Program-made: the position numbers and the translations under genes
Part shown: positions 48,950-58,000 of the stretch, piece by piece
Position numbering within the stretch: the stretch's first letter is position 1
Layout: every line of letters starts with the position of its first letter
Source of the DNA: VRUE01 sp035693025
Lineage (GTDB): Bacteria > Actinomycetota > Thermoleophilia > Solirubrobacterales > 70-9
Length of the DNA stretch: 64,000 bases
Assembly (NCBI GenBank): GCA_035693025.1
Contig: DASSHI010000004.1
Coordinates: 1-64,000, forward strand
Direction of reading: 5' to 3'
The notes under the pieces: model-generated
What the model saw: only the letters and a program-made list of their open reading frames with translations
Told to the model about the DNA's origin: nothing
Databases searched by the model: none

Positions 48950-49465
48950 TCACGGCTGGGGCTCGGCCCTCTTCCTCTCCACCTCCGTGAGGACGGCGAT
49001 GTCCTCCAGATCGCGCGGGCGCCCGGCGGCTCGCTTCATGCGGATCAAATCGTCGAGAGAGACGATCGCGATCTCGTTCCCGTCGAGATCGACGACCAGC
49101 GCCCGCTTGCGCATCTCATCGAACGAGTCCGCTCCCTTCGGTTCCTTGAGGATGTGGATCTGACCATGGCGGGTCAGGAGCGGGGGAACGATTGCCGCGA
49201 TCGCCAGGCGCTCCGGATCGGCGACGGAGATCTCCGCCTCACCCGCCTCACCGTCCCGCGGATGCGCCTCCAGCTCCGCCAGCGCCGCGGCGAGGCGGCG
49301 CACATTGTCCGGCGTGGGGTCGGGGGTCAGATCGAGGTCCATCGTCGTGCGCCGATGGCCGTGCACCTGGGTGGCCACACCCCCGATCACGACGTAGTCG
49401 ACGCCGTGGCGAGCCAGAGCGGCGACCAGCTCGGCGAGATCGAGTGGTCGGTCGCCGTCGCTCAT
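48950..49465 (-). CDS. Nucleotidyltransferase-fold protein of a toxin-antitoxin-like pair
   Basis: 171 residues. VDYVVIGGVATQVHGHRRTTMDLDLTP carries the GG and DxD motifs of AbiEii/MNT-like nucleotidyltransferases (near residues 24-46). A helical C-terminus with DLIRMKRAAGRPRDLEDIAV follows; K-x-RPRD-L-DI is typical of this family. It overlaps the XRE gene by 4 bp, suggesting a two-gene toxin-antitoxin or regulatory module. Whether it modifies tRNA, protein or nucleotides is unknown. Confidence 0.8.
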   Translation of the reverse strand: MSDGDRPLDLAELVAALARHGVDYVVIGGVATQVHGHRRTTMDLDLTPDPTPDNVRRLAAALAELEAHPRDGEAGEAEISVADPERLAIAAIVPPLLTRHGQIHILKEPKGADSFDEMRKRALVVDLDGNEIAIVSLDDLIRMKRAAGRPRDLEDIAVLTEVERKRAEPQP

Positions 49466-49839
49466 TTCGGATCCCTGCGCGTCGCCGGATGCCCTTCGCG
49501 TCGGGCCTGCTCGCCGGCGGCCGCCAAGCGCGAGGCGGCGAGGTTCCAGCTCGTCGCCTCCCGGAGTCGCTCGCGTGGAGACAAGATCCTGCCGACCGCG
49601 AGCTCCGAGCTATCCGCGTTGCCTTCCAGGAGCTCCAGGTCGAGGACGGGGCGACGGCCCAGCACCAACATCAGCTGTGCGAAGCGCTCCAGCGTCGGCA
49701 TCTCCTTGCCCCGCTCGATGCGGCTTATGGCGTCCTGGCTGGTACCCGCCCGGTGAGCGAGCCGTCGCTGGCTGAGCCCCTGCTGTTCACGCGCTGCGCG
49801 TAGAACGTCGCCGATTTTGCTCATATCTTGACACCGCAT
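49462..49839 (-). CDS. XRE-family HTH regulator (antitoxin-like)
   Basis: 125 residues from ATG 49839 (or 120 from ATG 49824). HTH at residues ~10-62: IGDVLRAAREQQGLSQRRLA then GTSQDAISRIERGKEMPTLE. A helical C-terminal region (SPRERLREATSWNLAASRLA) may contact the downstream nucleotidyltransferase. TATGCT ends 8 nt before ATG 49839, supporting a leaderless start there. A perfect palindrome overlaps this start. Confidence 0.85.
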   Translation of the reverse strand: MRCQDMSKIGDVLRAAREQQGLSQRRLAHRAGTSQDAISRIERGKEMPTLERFAQLMLVLGRRPVLDLELLEGNADSSELAVGRILSPRERLREATSWNLAASRLAAAGEQARREGHPATRRDPK

Positions 49840-49848
49840 CAGGTGTCA
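49829..49848. promoter_or_regulatory. Palindromic operator of the XRE/nucleotidyltransferase pair
   Basis: TGACACC-GCATCA-GGTGTCA, perfect 7-bp arms. It begins right after the TATGCT -10 (minus strand) and covers the first start codon, so binding by the XRE protein would block initiation. Confidence 0.65.
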
Positions 49849-49863
49849 GCATACTTGGGTCGC

Positions 49864-50409
49864 TCAGGATTCGGGTGGCAGGGGCTCCGCCGGGGCCTGT
49901 TCGCCCGCCGGCTGCAGCTCGAGCTGCCACCAGCCGACGTCGCGCCAGGCGCCGTCCTTCCAACCGATCCGGCGGTAGACGCCGACCGGGACGAAGCCGA
50001 TGCTCTCGTGCAGGGCGACGCTGGCCCGATTTGGCAGGGTGATGCCGGCGCAGGCGACGTGGAAGCGCTGGCGGCGCAACCGCTCGATCAGCTCGGCGTA
50101 GAGGGCCCGGCCGAGGCCGCTGTGTCGCTGATCCTCCGCGATGTAGACGGAGGTCTCGACGGCCCAACGGTAGGCGGGGCGGTAGCGGTGCGGGCAGGCG
50201 TAGGCGTAGCCGGCGACGACGCCGTCGCGCTCGGCGACGAGCCACGGGAATCTGGCCTGGGTCTCGGCGATCCGCGCGGCGAAGGCCGCGGCGTCCGGAG
50301 CCTCTTTCTCGAACGACGTCGCGCCGGCATCGACGAACGGGGCGTAGATCGCGGCGCAGGCGGCGGCGTCGCGAGCGGGGTCGGAGGTGCGAATCGTCGT
50401 CGGCTCCAA
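49864..50409 (-). CDS. GNAT acetyltransferase (Pat/phosphinothricin-type)
   Basis: 181 residues from TTG 50409. GNAT fold of the phosphinothricin/methionine sulfoximine type: AAACAAIYAPFVDAGATSFE near residue 17, WLVAERDGVVAGYAYACPHR near 60, acetyl-CoA loop EDQRHSGLGRALYAELI near 100, and FHESIGFVPVGVYRRIGWKDG-like C-terminus. It acetylates small amines such as methionine derivatives. An ATG at 50439 is an alternative start but overlaps the divergent gene's start codon. Confidence 0.87.
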   Translation of the reverse strand: MEPTTIRTSDPARDAAACAAIYAPFVDAGATSFEKEAPDAAAFAARIAETQARFPWLVAERDGVVAGYAYACPHRYRPAYRWAVETSVYIAEDQRHSGLGRALYAELIERLRRQRFHVACAGITLPNRASVALHESIGFVPVGVYRRIGWKDGAWRDVGWWQLELQPAGEQAPAEPLPPES

Positions 50410-50424
50410 TTCGCTTCGGGACAA

Positions 50425-50430
50425 TAGGCT
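50425..50430 (+). promoter_or_regulatory. Candidate -10 (TAGGCT), leaderless promoter
   Basis: TAGGCT ends 7 nt before ATG 50438. Confidence 0.4.
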
Positions 50431-50437
50431 GCCGGTC

Positions 50438-50833
50438 ATGAGCGAGCGCAGAGGACAGGTCACACGGCGGTCGATCGGCGTCGTCTTCTCCGATGGAGGC
50501 CTGCTGGCGCTGAGCGCGGTGTGCCCGCCGGGCGGCCGCGAGCACGGCGACGAGCGGGTGACGACGATCCTCTGCGGGCCCGACGGGGCACCCACCGAGG
50601 TCTCCGAGACGCTGCTCTCGACCGAGTACGGGCCCGACGGGACACAGCGACGGGCGACGCTGGAGTTGTGGACCGACGGCGACGCGGGACAGCCGCTGCG
50701 CGGCGCCGGCACGCTGATCAGCGCCGCCGAGGTGCACAACCCCGGCAGCGTTTCCACCATCGCCTTCTTCCGCTGGGCGTTGGAAGGACGCGAGGGCCTG
50801 GGCCATTACGAGATCGTGCGCGAGGATGGCTGA
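50438..50833 (+). CDS. Hypothetical protein (131 aa) coupled to a HAD gene
   Basis: 131 residues, cytosolic. Predicted beta-rich: RRSIGVVFSDGGLLALSAV, RATLELWTDGDAGQPLRGAG and VSTIAFFRWALEGREGLGHY. No family or catalytic motif recognised. It overlaps the HAD hydrolase by 8 bp, so the two are probably made together. Confidence 0.65.
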   Translation: MSERRGQVTRRSIGVVFSDGGLLALSAVCPPGGREHGDERVTTILCGPDGAPTEVSETLLSTEYGPDGTQRRATLELWTDGDAGQPLRGAGTLISAAEVHNPGSVSTIAFFRWALEGREGLGHYEIVREDG

Positions 50834-51479
50834 GCGAGGCGCTCGAATCGAGGCCGTGATCTCCGACTTCGGCGGCGTCCTCACCACTCCGCTGATCGAG
50901 TCGTTCATGGCCTTCCAGGATCAGACCGGGATCACGACCGAGGCCCTCGGCAAGGGGATGCAGGCTGCGACCGAGGCCAACGGCGACAACCCGCTGTTCG
51001 AAATGGAGCGCGGCGAGATCACCGAGACGCGATTCCTCGAGCTGCTTACCGACGCACTCGAGCCGATCCTCGGGCACCGACCGGAGATGCACCGCTTCAA
51101 AGAGATCTACTTCGAGGCGCTCGAGCCCAACCCGGCGATGATCGAGCTGATGCGCGAGCTCCAGGGCGCCGGATGCCGGATGGCGATGCTGACCAACAAC
51201 GTGCGCGAGTGGGAGCCGCTGTGGCGCTCGATGCTGCCCGTCGACGAGATCTTCGAGACCGTCGTCGACTCCGGCTTCGTCGGCTGCCGCAAGCCCGAAG
51301 CGCAGATCTACGCGATCGCGCTCGACCGGATCCAGATGCCGGCCGAGTCCTGCCTCTTCGTCGACGACGTCAAGGTCAACTGCGAAGGCGCGGAAAAGGC
51401 CGGCATGCGCGCCGTCCACTTCCGCGACAACGAGCAGGCGATCGCCGAGATTCGCGAGTCGCTCTCGACGGCCGCTTAG
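50826..51479 (+). CDS. HAD-superfamily hydrolase
   Basis: 217 residues. HAD motif I is ISDFGGVLTTPL with nucleophile Asp14 (the +2 position is Gly, as in epoxide-hydrolase N-terminal-like HADs), motif II MAMLTNNVREW near 117, motif III Lys in GCRKPEAQIY near 153 and motif IV CLFVDDVKVNC near 178. The alpha-helical cap lies between ~25 and 95. The missing second Asp argues against a standard phosphomonoesterase. Substrate unknown. Confidence 0.85.
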   Translation: MAERGARIEAVISDFGGVLTTPLIESFMAFQDQTGITTEALGKGMQAATEANGDNPLFEMERGEITETRFLELLTDALEPILGHRPEMHRFKEIYFEALEPNPAMIELMRELQGAGCRMAMLTNNVREWEPLWRSMLPVDEIFETVVDSGFVGCRKPEAQIYAIALDRIQMPAESCLFVDDVKVNCEGAEKAGMRAVHFRDNEQAIAEIRESLSTAA

Positions 51480-51943
51480 TTGTCGCTGCCCGCCCTGTCC
51501 CAGACGTAGAGATCGACCGCCTCCACGGCGAGCTCCATCAAGCGCGGCTGGGAGAGGAGCTCGAGGACGAGTTCGAGGGCGTCGTCTTCCGTTACGCCGG
51601 CATCGACGGCCTCCTCGCCGCGGAAGCCGGCGGCGAGCTTGAGCGCCTCGCGGCGGTTCTCGCCGAGCGAGCCGAAGGCGCCCATGAGGAAGTCGCGATT
51701 CGGGACCGGCTGGCCGATCTCCAGCGAGCCGTGCCAGGCGGCGAGCATCGACAGGTCATGCTCGTCGAGCTCGGATAGGGCTTTCGCGTAATGGACCTCG
51801 AGCTCGTCGTCGGGGATCTCGTCGACCCAGGCCCGGACCGCCTCGCCGAGCAGCTGGCGACGGGCTTCGCGGCCGATCGAGTCGGCGATCGCGCGGATCG
51901 CGTCAGCTGGGTCTACGAAGCAGAGTGCCATTTGCTGCGCCAA
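51476..51943 (-). CDS. Hypothetical helical protein (155 aa)
   Basis: 155 residues from TTG 51943, or 151 from ATG 51931 (MALCFVDPADAIRAIADSIG), which I think more natural. Helical and acidic, with LLGEAVRAWVDEIPDDELEV and ALELVLELLSQPRLMELA. No membrane segment. Convergent with the HAD gene (4-bp overlap of stops) and divergent from the AddB-like gene. No family recognised. Confidence 0.6.
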   Translation of the reverse strand: MAQQMALCFVDPADAIRAIADSIGREARRQLLGEAVRAWVDEIPDDELEVHYAKALSELDEHDLSMLAAWHGSLEIGQPVPNRDFLMGAFGSLGENRREALKLAAGFRGEEAVDAGVTEDDALELVLELLSQPRLMELAVEAVDLYVWDRAGSDN

Positions 51944-51964
51944 ATGTAGAGGGGGGCGTGGACG

Positions 51965-51995
51965 GCAAATCCGGGGGTGGAATTACCCGATTTGC
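51965..51995. repeat. Nested hairpin upstream of the AddB-like gene
   Basis: GCAAATC (51965-51971) and GATTTGC (51989-51995) enclose GGGT/ACCC inner arms around GGAATT. Same nested design as 31582 and 36745. Confidence 0.45.
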
Positions 51996-52063
51996 GGCTT
52001 CCCGACGCGGTTCCGAGGGTTCCGGGCACGCCGGGCCGACTCCTATGCTGGGTCGTTCCGCCT

Positions 52064-55045
52064 ATGTCGCTCGAGCTGATCCAAGGACCTCCGAATTCCG
52101 GCCGCGCCGGGCGGATCCAAGCGCTCTTCAGGGAGGCGCTCGACCGCAGCCCGGTGCTCGTCCTGCCCACCCGCGACGACGTCTACCGCTTCGAGCGGCT
52201 GCTCTGCGGGACAGGCGCGGCGCTGGGCGGCTCGGTCCTCACTTTCGACGACCTCTTCCGCGAGGTGGCGCGGGTGACCGGAGCGCCCGGGACGGAGGAG
52301 CTGACGCCGGCCCAGCGGCTTGCCGTCATCTCGGCCGCGACCGCCGCTCGCAGCGCGACCCTGGGCCCGCTGCGCCGGGCAGCGGCCCGGCCGGGCTTTG
52401 CACTCCCCTTCGAGCGCCTGCTCGACGAGCTGCAGGGCGCCGGGCTCGATCCCGAGGCGCTCGGCTCGGGCGCGCATACGTTGGAGTCCTCCGCCTACCT
52501 CGGCGACCTGACCGCCCTGTTCGAGGCTTACGCCGGGCTGCGGGACAGGCTGGGACGGCGCGACGCGCACGGCCTCGCGCAGGTGGCGATCCAGTCGCTC
52601 GAAGCCGCACCGGACGCCTGGGGTCGGCGTCCCGTCTTCTTCTACGAGCCCGGCGAGCCCAGCGGGAACCAGCGTGCGCTTCTCGCCGCGCTGAGCGAGG
52701 CCACCGAGGTGACCGTCGCGCTCGCCTACGAGGAGGGCAACCCGGCGCTTGCCGCGCGAGCCCCCACGGCCGAGCGCCTGGGCGAGATCGCAACCGCCCG
52801 AGAATCGACGAGCGGGCTGCAGCGGCTCGAGCCCTTCGACGTCGCCCCGCTGCTCGTCCACCTGCAGCGCGAGTTCGGCCGCCCCGAGCCGGTACGGCAC
52901 GCACCCGACGACGCCCTGGTCATATTGCGCTCGGCCGGGGCGCGCGGCGAGGCCGAAGCGATCGGCGAGCAGGCGGCGAAGCTGATCGGGACGGGCAGCG
53001 ACCCTGCCGCGATCGCGATCGCCGTGCGCGACCCGGTGCGGCGCGGTCCACTGCTCGGCGCCGTGCTGGAGGCGTACGGGATCGCGGTGGCGCTCGAGGC
53101 CGAGGTGCCGGTCGCCGCCACCTCGGTCGGCGGGACGCTGATCGCGCTGCTCGAGGCCGAGCTGGGCACGGGGCGCGCCGCCGACCTGCTGCGCTTCCTG
53201 CGTGGGCCGTCGGGGGTCTCCGCGGGGCGGGTGGACTGGTTCGAGCGCGCGATCCGACACCGTCGCCTGCAGAGCGCCGACGCGGCGCTGGCCCTCTGGG
53301 AAGAGCGCTACGAGCGGCTGCCCGCCGATCTGCGCGCGGTCAGGGAGGCGATCGCCGGTGGCCCTGCCACCCTTGCCGCCACCGTCGCCCGACTCGCCGC
53401 GACCATGGCATCGCGGCGGCTGCGCGGGGACGAGGACGGCCCGATGCCGCAGCGGGGGGACGGCTCGGAGCTGCGCGCCGCCGCCGCGATCTCGACCGCG
53501 CTGGGTGACGTCGCCGAGCTGCCGGAGCTGGCGCCGCCCCCGGCCGGCTTGATCTCGACCCTGCGCGAGCTCCGCTTCAACGCCTGGAGCGGGCCGGTCG
53601 AGGGGCGAGTGAGGATCGCCAGCCCTTACCGCCTGCGCGCCTCGCGCTTCGAGCACGTCTTCGTCGCCTCGCTCCAGGACGGGGAGTTCCCGCGGCGCGA
53701 CCGCGGCGACGATCCCTTCCTCGCCGAAGCACAGCGGCTCGCTCTCGGCCTCGAGCCGCGCCGCGACCCCGACGAGGAGGAGCGCTACCTCTTCCACGCC
53801 TGCCTGGCGCTGCCGAGCAGGGGCCTCTTCCTCTCCTACCGCGACAGCGACGAAGACGGCGTCGCCGAAGCCCGCTCGCCCTTCCTCGACGACGTCCGCG
53901 GCCTGCTCGATCCGGCCCCTCCACCGGCCGGCGAGCCCGACCCGGTCGAGGAGGAGCTGACCGTCACGCGTGACCTCGCCCGAGCCGGTCTTCCCCCGGG
54001 GCGGGCACCTTCGGAGGCCGACCTGGAGCGGGCACGAAAGGCGGCAGCTGCCAGCCGCGCCCCGGGACCGATCGCCAATCCGGCCGTGCTCGACTCCCTC
54101 GCGGCGGTTCCCGCCTACGGCGGCACGACGCTGGAGGGCTTCGACGTCTGCTCCTACCGCTGGTTCGTCTCCCATGAGCTCGATCCCCAGGCGCTCGACC
54201 CGGCGCCCGATCCGCTCGTCCAGGGGGGGCTGATGCACGCCGTGCTGGAGCGCCTCTACAGCGAGCGCCCCGGTGGCGACCCGCTCCCCCGCCCCGAGTC
54301 CCTTGCCACGTGGACCGGCCGCGCGAGGCAGCTCGTCGACGAGATCGCCGCGGGGCGCGAATTGGGCGGGCATCCTGCCGAGCGGGCGATCGTGCGGCGA
54401 GTCGAGGCGCTGCTCGTGCGCTTCCTCGACGACGAGGTGGCCCGCGCGAACGACGGCTTCCAACCCTGGCTGCTGGAGGCCGCCTTCGGCGAGGGCGAGG
54501 AAGCCGAGCGGCCGGTTCTCGAAATCGACGGCTGGGGGCTGCACGGCGCGATCGACCGCGTCGACCGCGACGCCGCCGGCCGCGCACTCGTCCTCGACTA
54601 CAAGCTCTCCCGCACCGTCACTCCGCTCGGCAAGTTCGAGGAGCAGGCCAAGCTGCAGCTGCAGCTCTACATGATCGCCGTCGCCGAGCACTGGGGAGCC
54701 GATGCCGCCGGTGGGCTGTACCACCCACTGCGGGGAACCTCACGAGGCTCTCGGCGGCCGCGCGGAGCGCTGCGCGAGGACGCCGCGGCCGAGCTCGACT
54801 CCTACGGGCTCTACGACAACGACGTGCTCGACCGCGAGGGCTTCGAGCAGATGCTCGACGACGCGCGCCGGCGCGCCGGCGAGATCGTCGCCCGCATGCG
54901 CCGCGGCGACATCCGCCGCGATCCCGGCCCTCGCCGCGGCCTGCGCGGGCACGACGTCTGCCCGGCCTTCTGCGAGTTCGCGCCGATCTGCCGCCGCGAC
55001 CGGGCGCCGGCGGAAGCCGACGACAACGAGTGGGAGGAGCGGTGA
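52064..55045 (+). CDS. addB: AddB-like PD-(D/E)xK nuclease subunit
   Basis: 993 residues from ATG 52064 (MSLELIQGPPNSGRAGRIQA). It resembles AddB: a degenerate UvrD-type core whose Walker A place (GPPNSGRAG) has Arg instead of Lys, then ARSPFLDDVRGLL-type linker and a C-terminal RecB-like nuclease (AIDRVDRDA ... LVLDYKLSR, near 850). A 4-Cys Fe-S site is formed by FDVCSYRW (near 700) and HDVCPAFCEFAPICRR (C-terminus). With AddA it should resect double-strand breaks for RecA recombination. GTGA overlap with addA. Confidence 0.85.
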   Translation: MSLELIQGPPNSGRAGRIQALFREALDRSPVLVLPTRDDVYRFERLLCGTGAALGGSVLTFDDLFREVARVTGAPGTEELTPAQRLAVISAATAARSATLGPLRRAAARPGFALPFERLLDELQGAGLDPEALGSGAHTLESSAYLGDLTALFEAYAGLRDRLGRRDAHGLAQVAIQSLEAAPDAWGRRPVFFYEPGEPSGNQRALLAALSEATEVTVALAYEEGNPALAARAPTAERLGEIATARESTSGLQRLEPFDVAPLLVHLQREFGRPEPVRHAPDDALVILRSAGARGEAEAIGEQAAKLIGTGSDPAAIAIAVRDPVRRGPLLGAVLEAYGIAVALEAEVPVAATSVGGTLIALLEAELGTGRAADLLRFLRGPSGVSAGRVDWFERAIRHRRLQSADAALALWEERYERLPADLRAVREAIAGGPATLAATVARLAATMASRRLRGDEDGPMPQRGDGSELRAAAAISTALGDVAELPELAPPPAGLISTLRELRFNAWSGPVEGRVRIASPYRLRASRFEHVFVASLQDGEFPRRDRGDDPFLAEAQRLALGLEPRRDPDEEERYLFHACLALPSRGLFLSYRDSDEDGVAEARSPFLDDVRGLLDPAPPPAGEPDPVEEELTVTRDLARAGLPPGRAPSEADLERARKAAAASRAPGPIANPAVLDSLAAVPAYGGTTLEGFDVCSYRWFVSHELDPQALDPAPDPLVQGGLMHAVLERLYSERPGGDPLPRPESLATWTGRARQLVDEIAAGRELGGHPAERAIVRRVEALLVRFLDDEVARANDGFQPWLLEAAFGEGEEAERPVLEIDGWGLHGAIDRVDRDAAGRALVLDYKLSRTVTPLGKFEEQAKLQLQLYMIAVAEHWGADAAGGLYHPLRGTSRGSRRPRGALREDAAAELDSYGLYDNDVLDREGFEQMLDDARRRAGEIVARMRRGDIRRDPGPRRGLRGHDVCPAFCEFAPICRRDRAPAEADDNEWEER

Positions 55046-58000
55046 GCGGGCCGACGCCGACGCCCGAACAAGCGGCGGCGATAGAGGCGAGCGGACATGA
55101 CGTCCTGGTCGAGGCAGGGGCGGGGACCGGCAAGACCGGCGTGATGGTCGACCGCTACTGCCGCCTGGTCTGCGATCTCGAGATCTCGCCGGACGCGGTG
55201 CTCGCCTTCACCTTCACCGACAAGGCGGCGGCGGAGCTGCGGCAGCGCATACGAGCGGCGCTGTCGGCCCGCGCGGCCGAAGGGTCGCGACGGGCCGAAG
55301 GGCTGCTGGCGGGGATCGGTGGGGCCTGGGTGACGACGATCCACGGCTTCTGCAACCGCCTGCTCGCCGCCCACCCGGTCGCCGCCGGGCTCGACCCCCG
55401 CTTCCGGGTACTCGACGCGCCCGAGGCGGAGCGGGCCGCGCGCGAGGCCTTCGACGATGCCCTCGCCGAGTTCCTCGCGTCCGGCGAGGCGGGCCGCGAG
55501 CGGACCGTCGCCGCCTTCGAGATCGGCGGCCTGCGGACGATCGTCAGCGGCGCTCACGCCGAGCTGCGCAGCCGCGGCGAAGCCGAACCGCGCCTGCCCA
55601 CGCCGCCGCCCGCCGACCCGGAGGCCGCCGTTCGCGGCGTCGTCGCAGCGGCGACCGAAGCGCTGGAGGAGCTGAAGCCGGAGAGCTCCCATCGCGGGCT
55701 GCCCGAACGGGCCCTGGCGGTCCTCGGCAAGAGCGATCTTCCCGACCTCGACCGGCTGGTCGCGCTGCAGAGCGACAGCAAGGCGAAGTCGCTCGGCGCC
55801 TACTGCGAGGCGATCGACACCGCCATCGCCCGCACCGCCGAGGCGGGCGAGGGCGGCGAGGCCTACGGTCACGTCGCGGAGCTGCTGAGGCTCTTCGGCG
55901 CGCGTTTCGAGGCGGTCAAGGAGCGTCGCGGGGGGCTCGACTTCGAGGACCTGCAGTTGCGCGCCGCGGCGCTGCTCGAACGCGAGGAGATCGGCAACGC
56001 CTACCGCACCCGCTTCGGCCACCTGCTCGTCGACGAGTTCCAGGACACGAACCGGCTGCAGCTGCGGCTGATCGAAGCGCTGCGCGGGCCGCGCACCGAG
56101 CTGATGGTGGTCGGCGACGAGCTGCAGTCGATCTACGGCTTCCGCCATGCCGACCTCGAGGTCTTCCGCGAGCAGCGCCGCGCGGTCGAAGAGAGCAGGG
56201 ACGCCGCGGCGATGCAGCTGAGCGGCAACTTCCGCTCCCGACCCGAGGTGATCGGGGCCGTCAACGCGATCGGCGAGAAGCTGCTCGGCGACGCCTTCCA
56301 CCCACTGCGCGTCGGCGCGCCGCCCGAGCTGCCGAGCCCAACCGGCGAGGGCCCGGCGGTCGAGTTGCTGTTGACCGCCCGCGACGGCTGGGACGCAGAG
56401 GAGATCGACCTGGCGCCGGCGACCGATGCCACCACCCCGCCCCGCCAGCTCGCCGAGGCGCGCTTCCTCGCCGAGCGGCTGCGCCGGCTGCACGAAAGCG
56501 GGGTCGAGCGCGGCGAGATGGTCGTCCTGCTGCGCGCCTTCACCCACCTCGACGCCTACGAGGACTCGCTCGACCGGGCCGGCCTGCGCCCCTACACGAT
56601 CGGCGGCCGCGGCTACTGGTCCCAGCAGCAGGTGGCCGACGTCTGCGCCCTGCTGGCGACCATCGCCAACCCGCTCGACGATCAGGCGCTCTTCGGCGCG
56701 CTCGCGTCGCCGGCCTGCGCACTGGCGCCCGACACCCTTTGGCTGCTGCGCGCCGCCGCCGGCCGCCGCCGGCACGTCTGGCCTGCGGTCGAGCAGGCGG
56801 CCGGGCTGGGCGAGGCCGAACTGGACGCGCCCGCGTGGCTGGCGGAGATCCCGGCATCGGAGCTCGAGTTGCTGAGCGAATTCGCCGGGACGATCGCCGA
56901 GTTGCGGCGCCGCGCCGAGCGCCTGTCCCTGGCGGGACTGATCGACGCGGCGATCGGCGAGACCGGGTACGACCTGGCGGTCCTGATGCGCCCGGCGGGC
57001 GAAGCCCGCTTCTCCAACGTGCGCAAGCTGATGCGGCTGGCGGAGGAGTTCGAGGCGCGCGAGGGCCGCGACCTGCGCGGGCTGCTCGACTTCCTCTTCG
57101 TCGGAGCGGAAGCCGACGCGGAGGCGGAAGCGGCGAGCGCCGTCGAGGGCCACGACGGCGTGCGGATCATGACCGTGCACAGCGCCAAGGGGCTCGAGTT
57201 CGGGGTCGTCGCGGTGCCCACCCTGGCGCGCCGCCTGCTGAGCGCGCGCCTGCCGGCCCTGACCCTCGGCCACGAGCACGACGATCCCCGCGTGGGGCTG
57301 CAGCTGCGCCGGTTCGGCGCGGCCTCGATCGCCCTCTACTCGCACAGAGACCTCTGCGAGGAGACGCAGAGGCGCGAAGCGGCGGAGGAGCTGCGCCTCT
57401 TTCACGTCGCGGCGACGCGGGCGCGCGAGCGGCTGATCCTCAGCGGCGTCGCGATGCCGAAGCCGAGCAACGGCAGCAGCCCGGGCACCCCGGTCCTCGA
57501 GCGGATCCTTGCCGGCTTCGACGTCGACCGCGAGCAGGACTCGACGATCGAGATCCCTGCCCCGCAAGCGCGCGAGGGACTGGCGGAGAGCTTCGCGCCC
57601 TCGCAGCTCGCGGTGCGCGTCAACCTCCCCTCGCCCGAGCGCGCCGCGGAGCTGCGCACGATCCGGCGCGAAGCTGCGCCAACGGTGCCGCTCGAGGCCG
57701 TGGCGACGCCGCCTTTGGAGCGCCGTCCCCCCACCGTCCCGACCCGCCCCCTCTCCTACACCGCGATCGCCGCCTACGAGGAATGCGCCTACCGCTTCTA
57801 CATGGAGCGCGTCCTCGACCTCGGCGAGCGCCGTAGAGGTTTGAACCGCTATCCGGATCAAACCTCTACGGCGGACGAGGGGGACGAAGGGGACGAGCGG
57901 GGGCGGCGGAGCGAGGCGGCGGAGCGGGGCGCCGCCGTGCACGAGCTGCTCGAGTGGAGTGCCGCCAACGGGTGGCGGGAGCCGGAGGAGGACGTGGAGG

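Noticed and set aside
52043..54724. An 893-codon open frame opposite addB
   Set aside because: Same reasoning: complementary-strand shadow with no recognisable motif.
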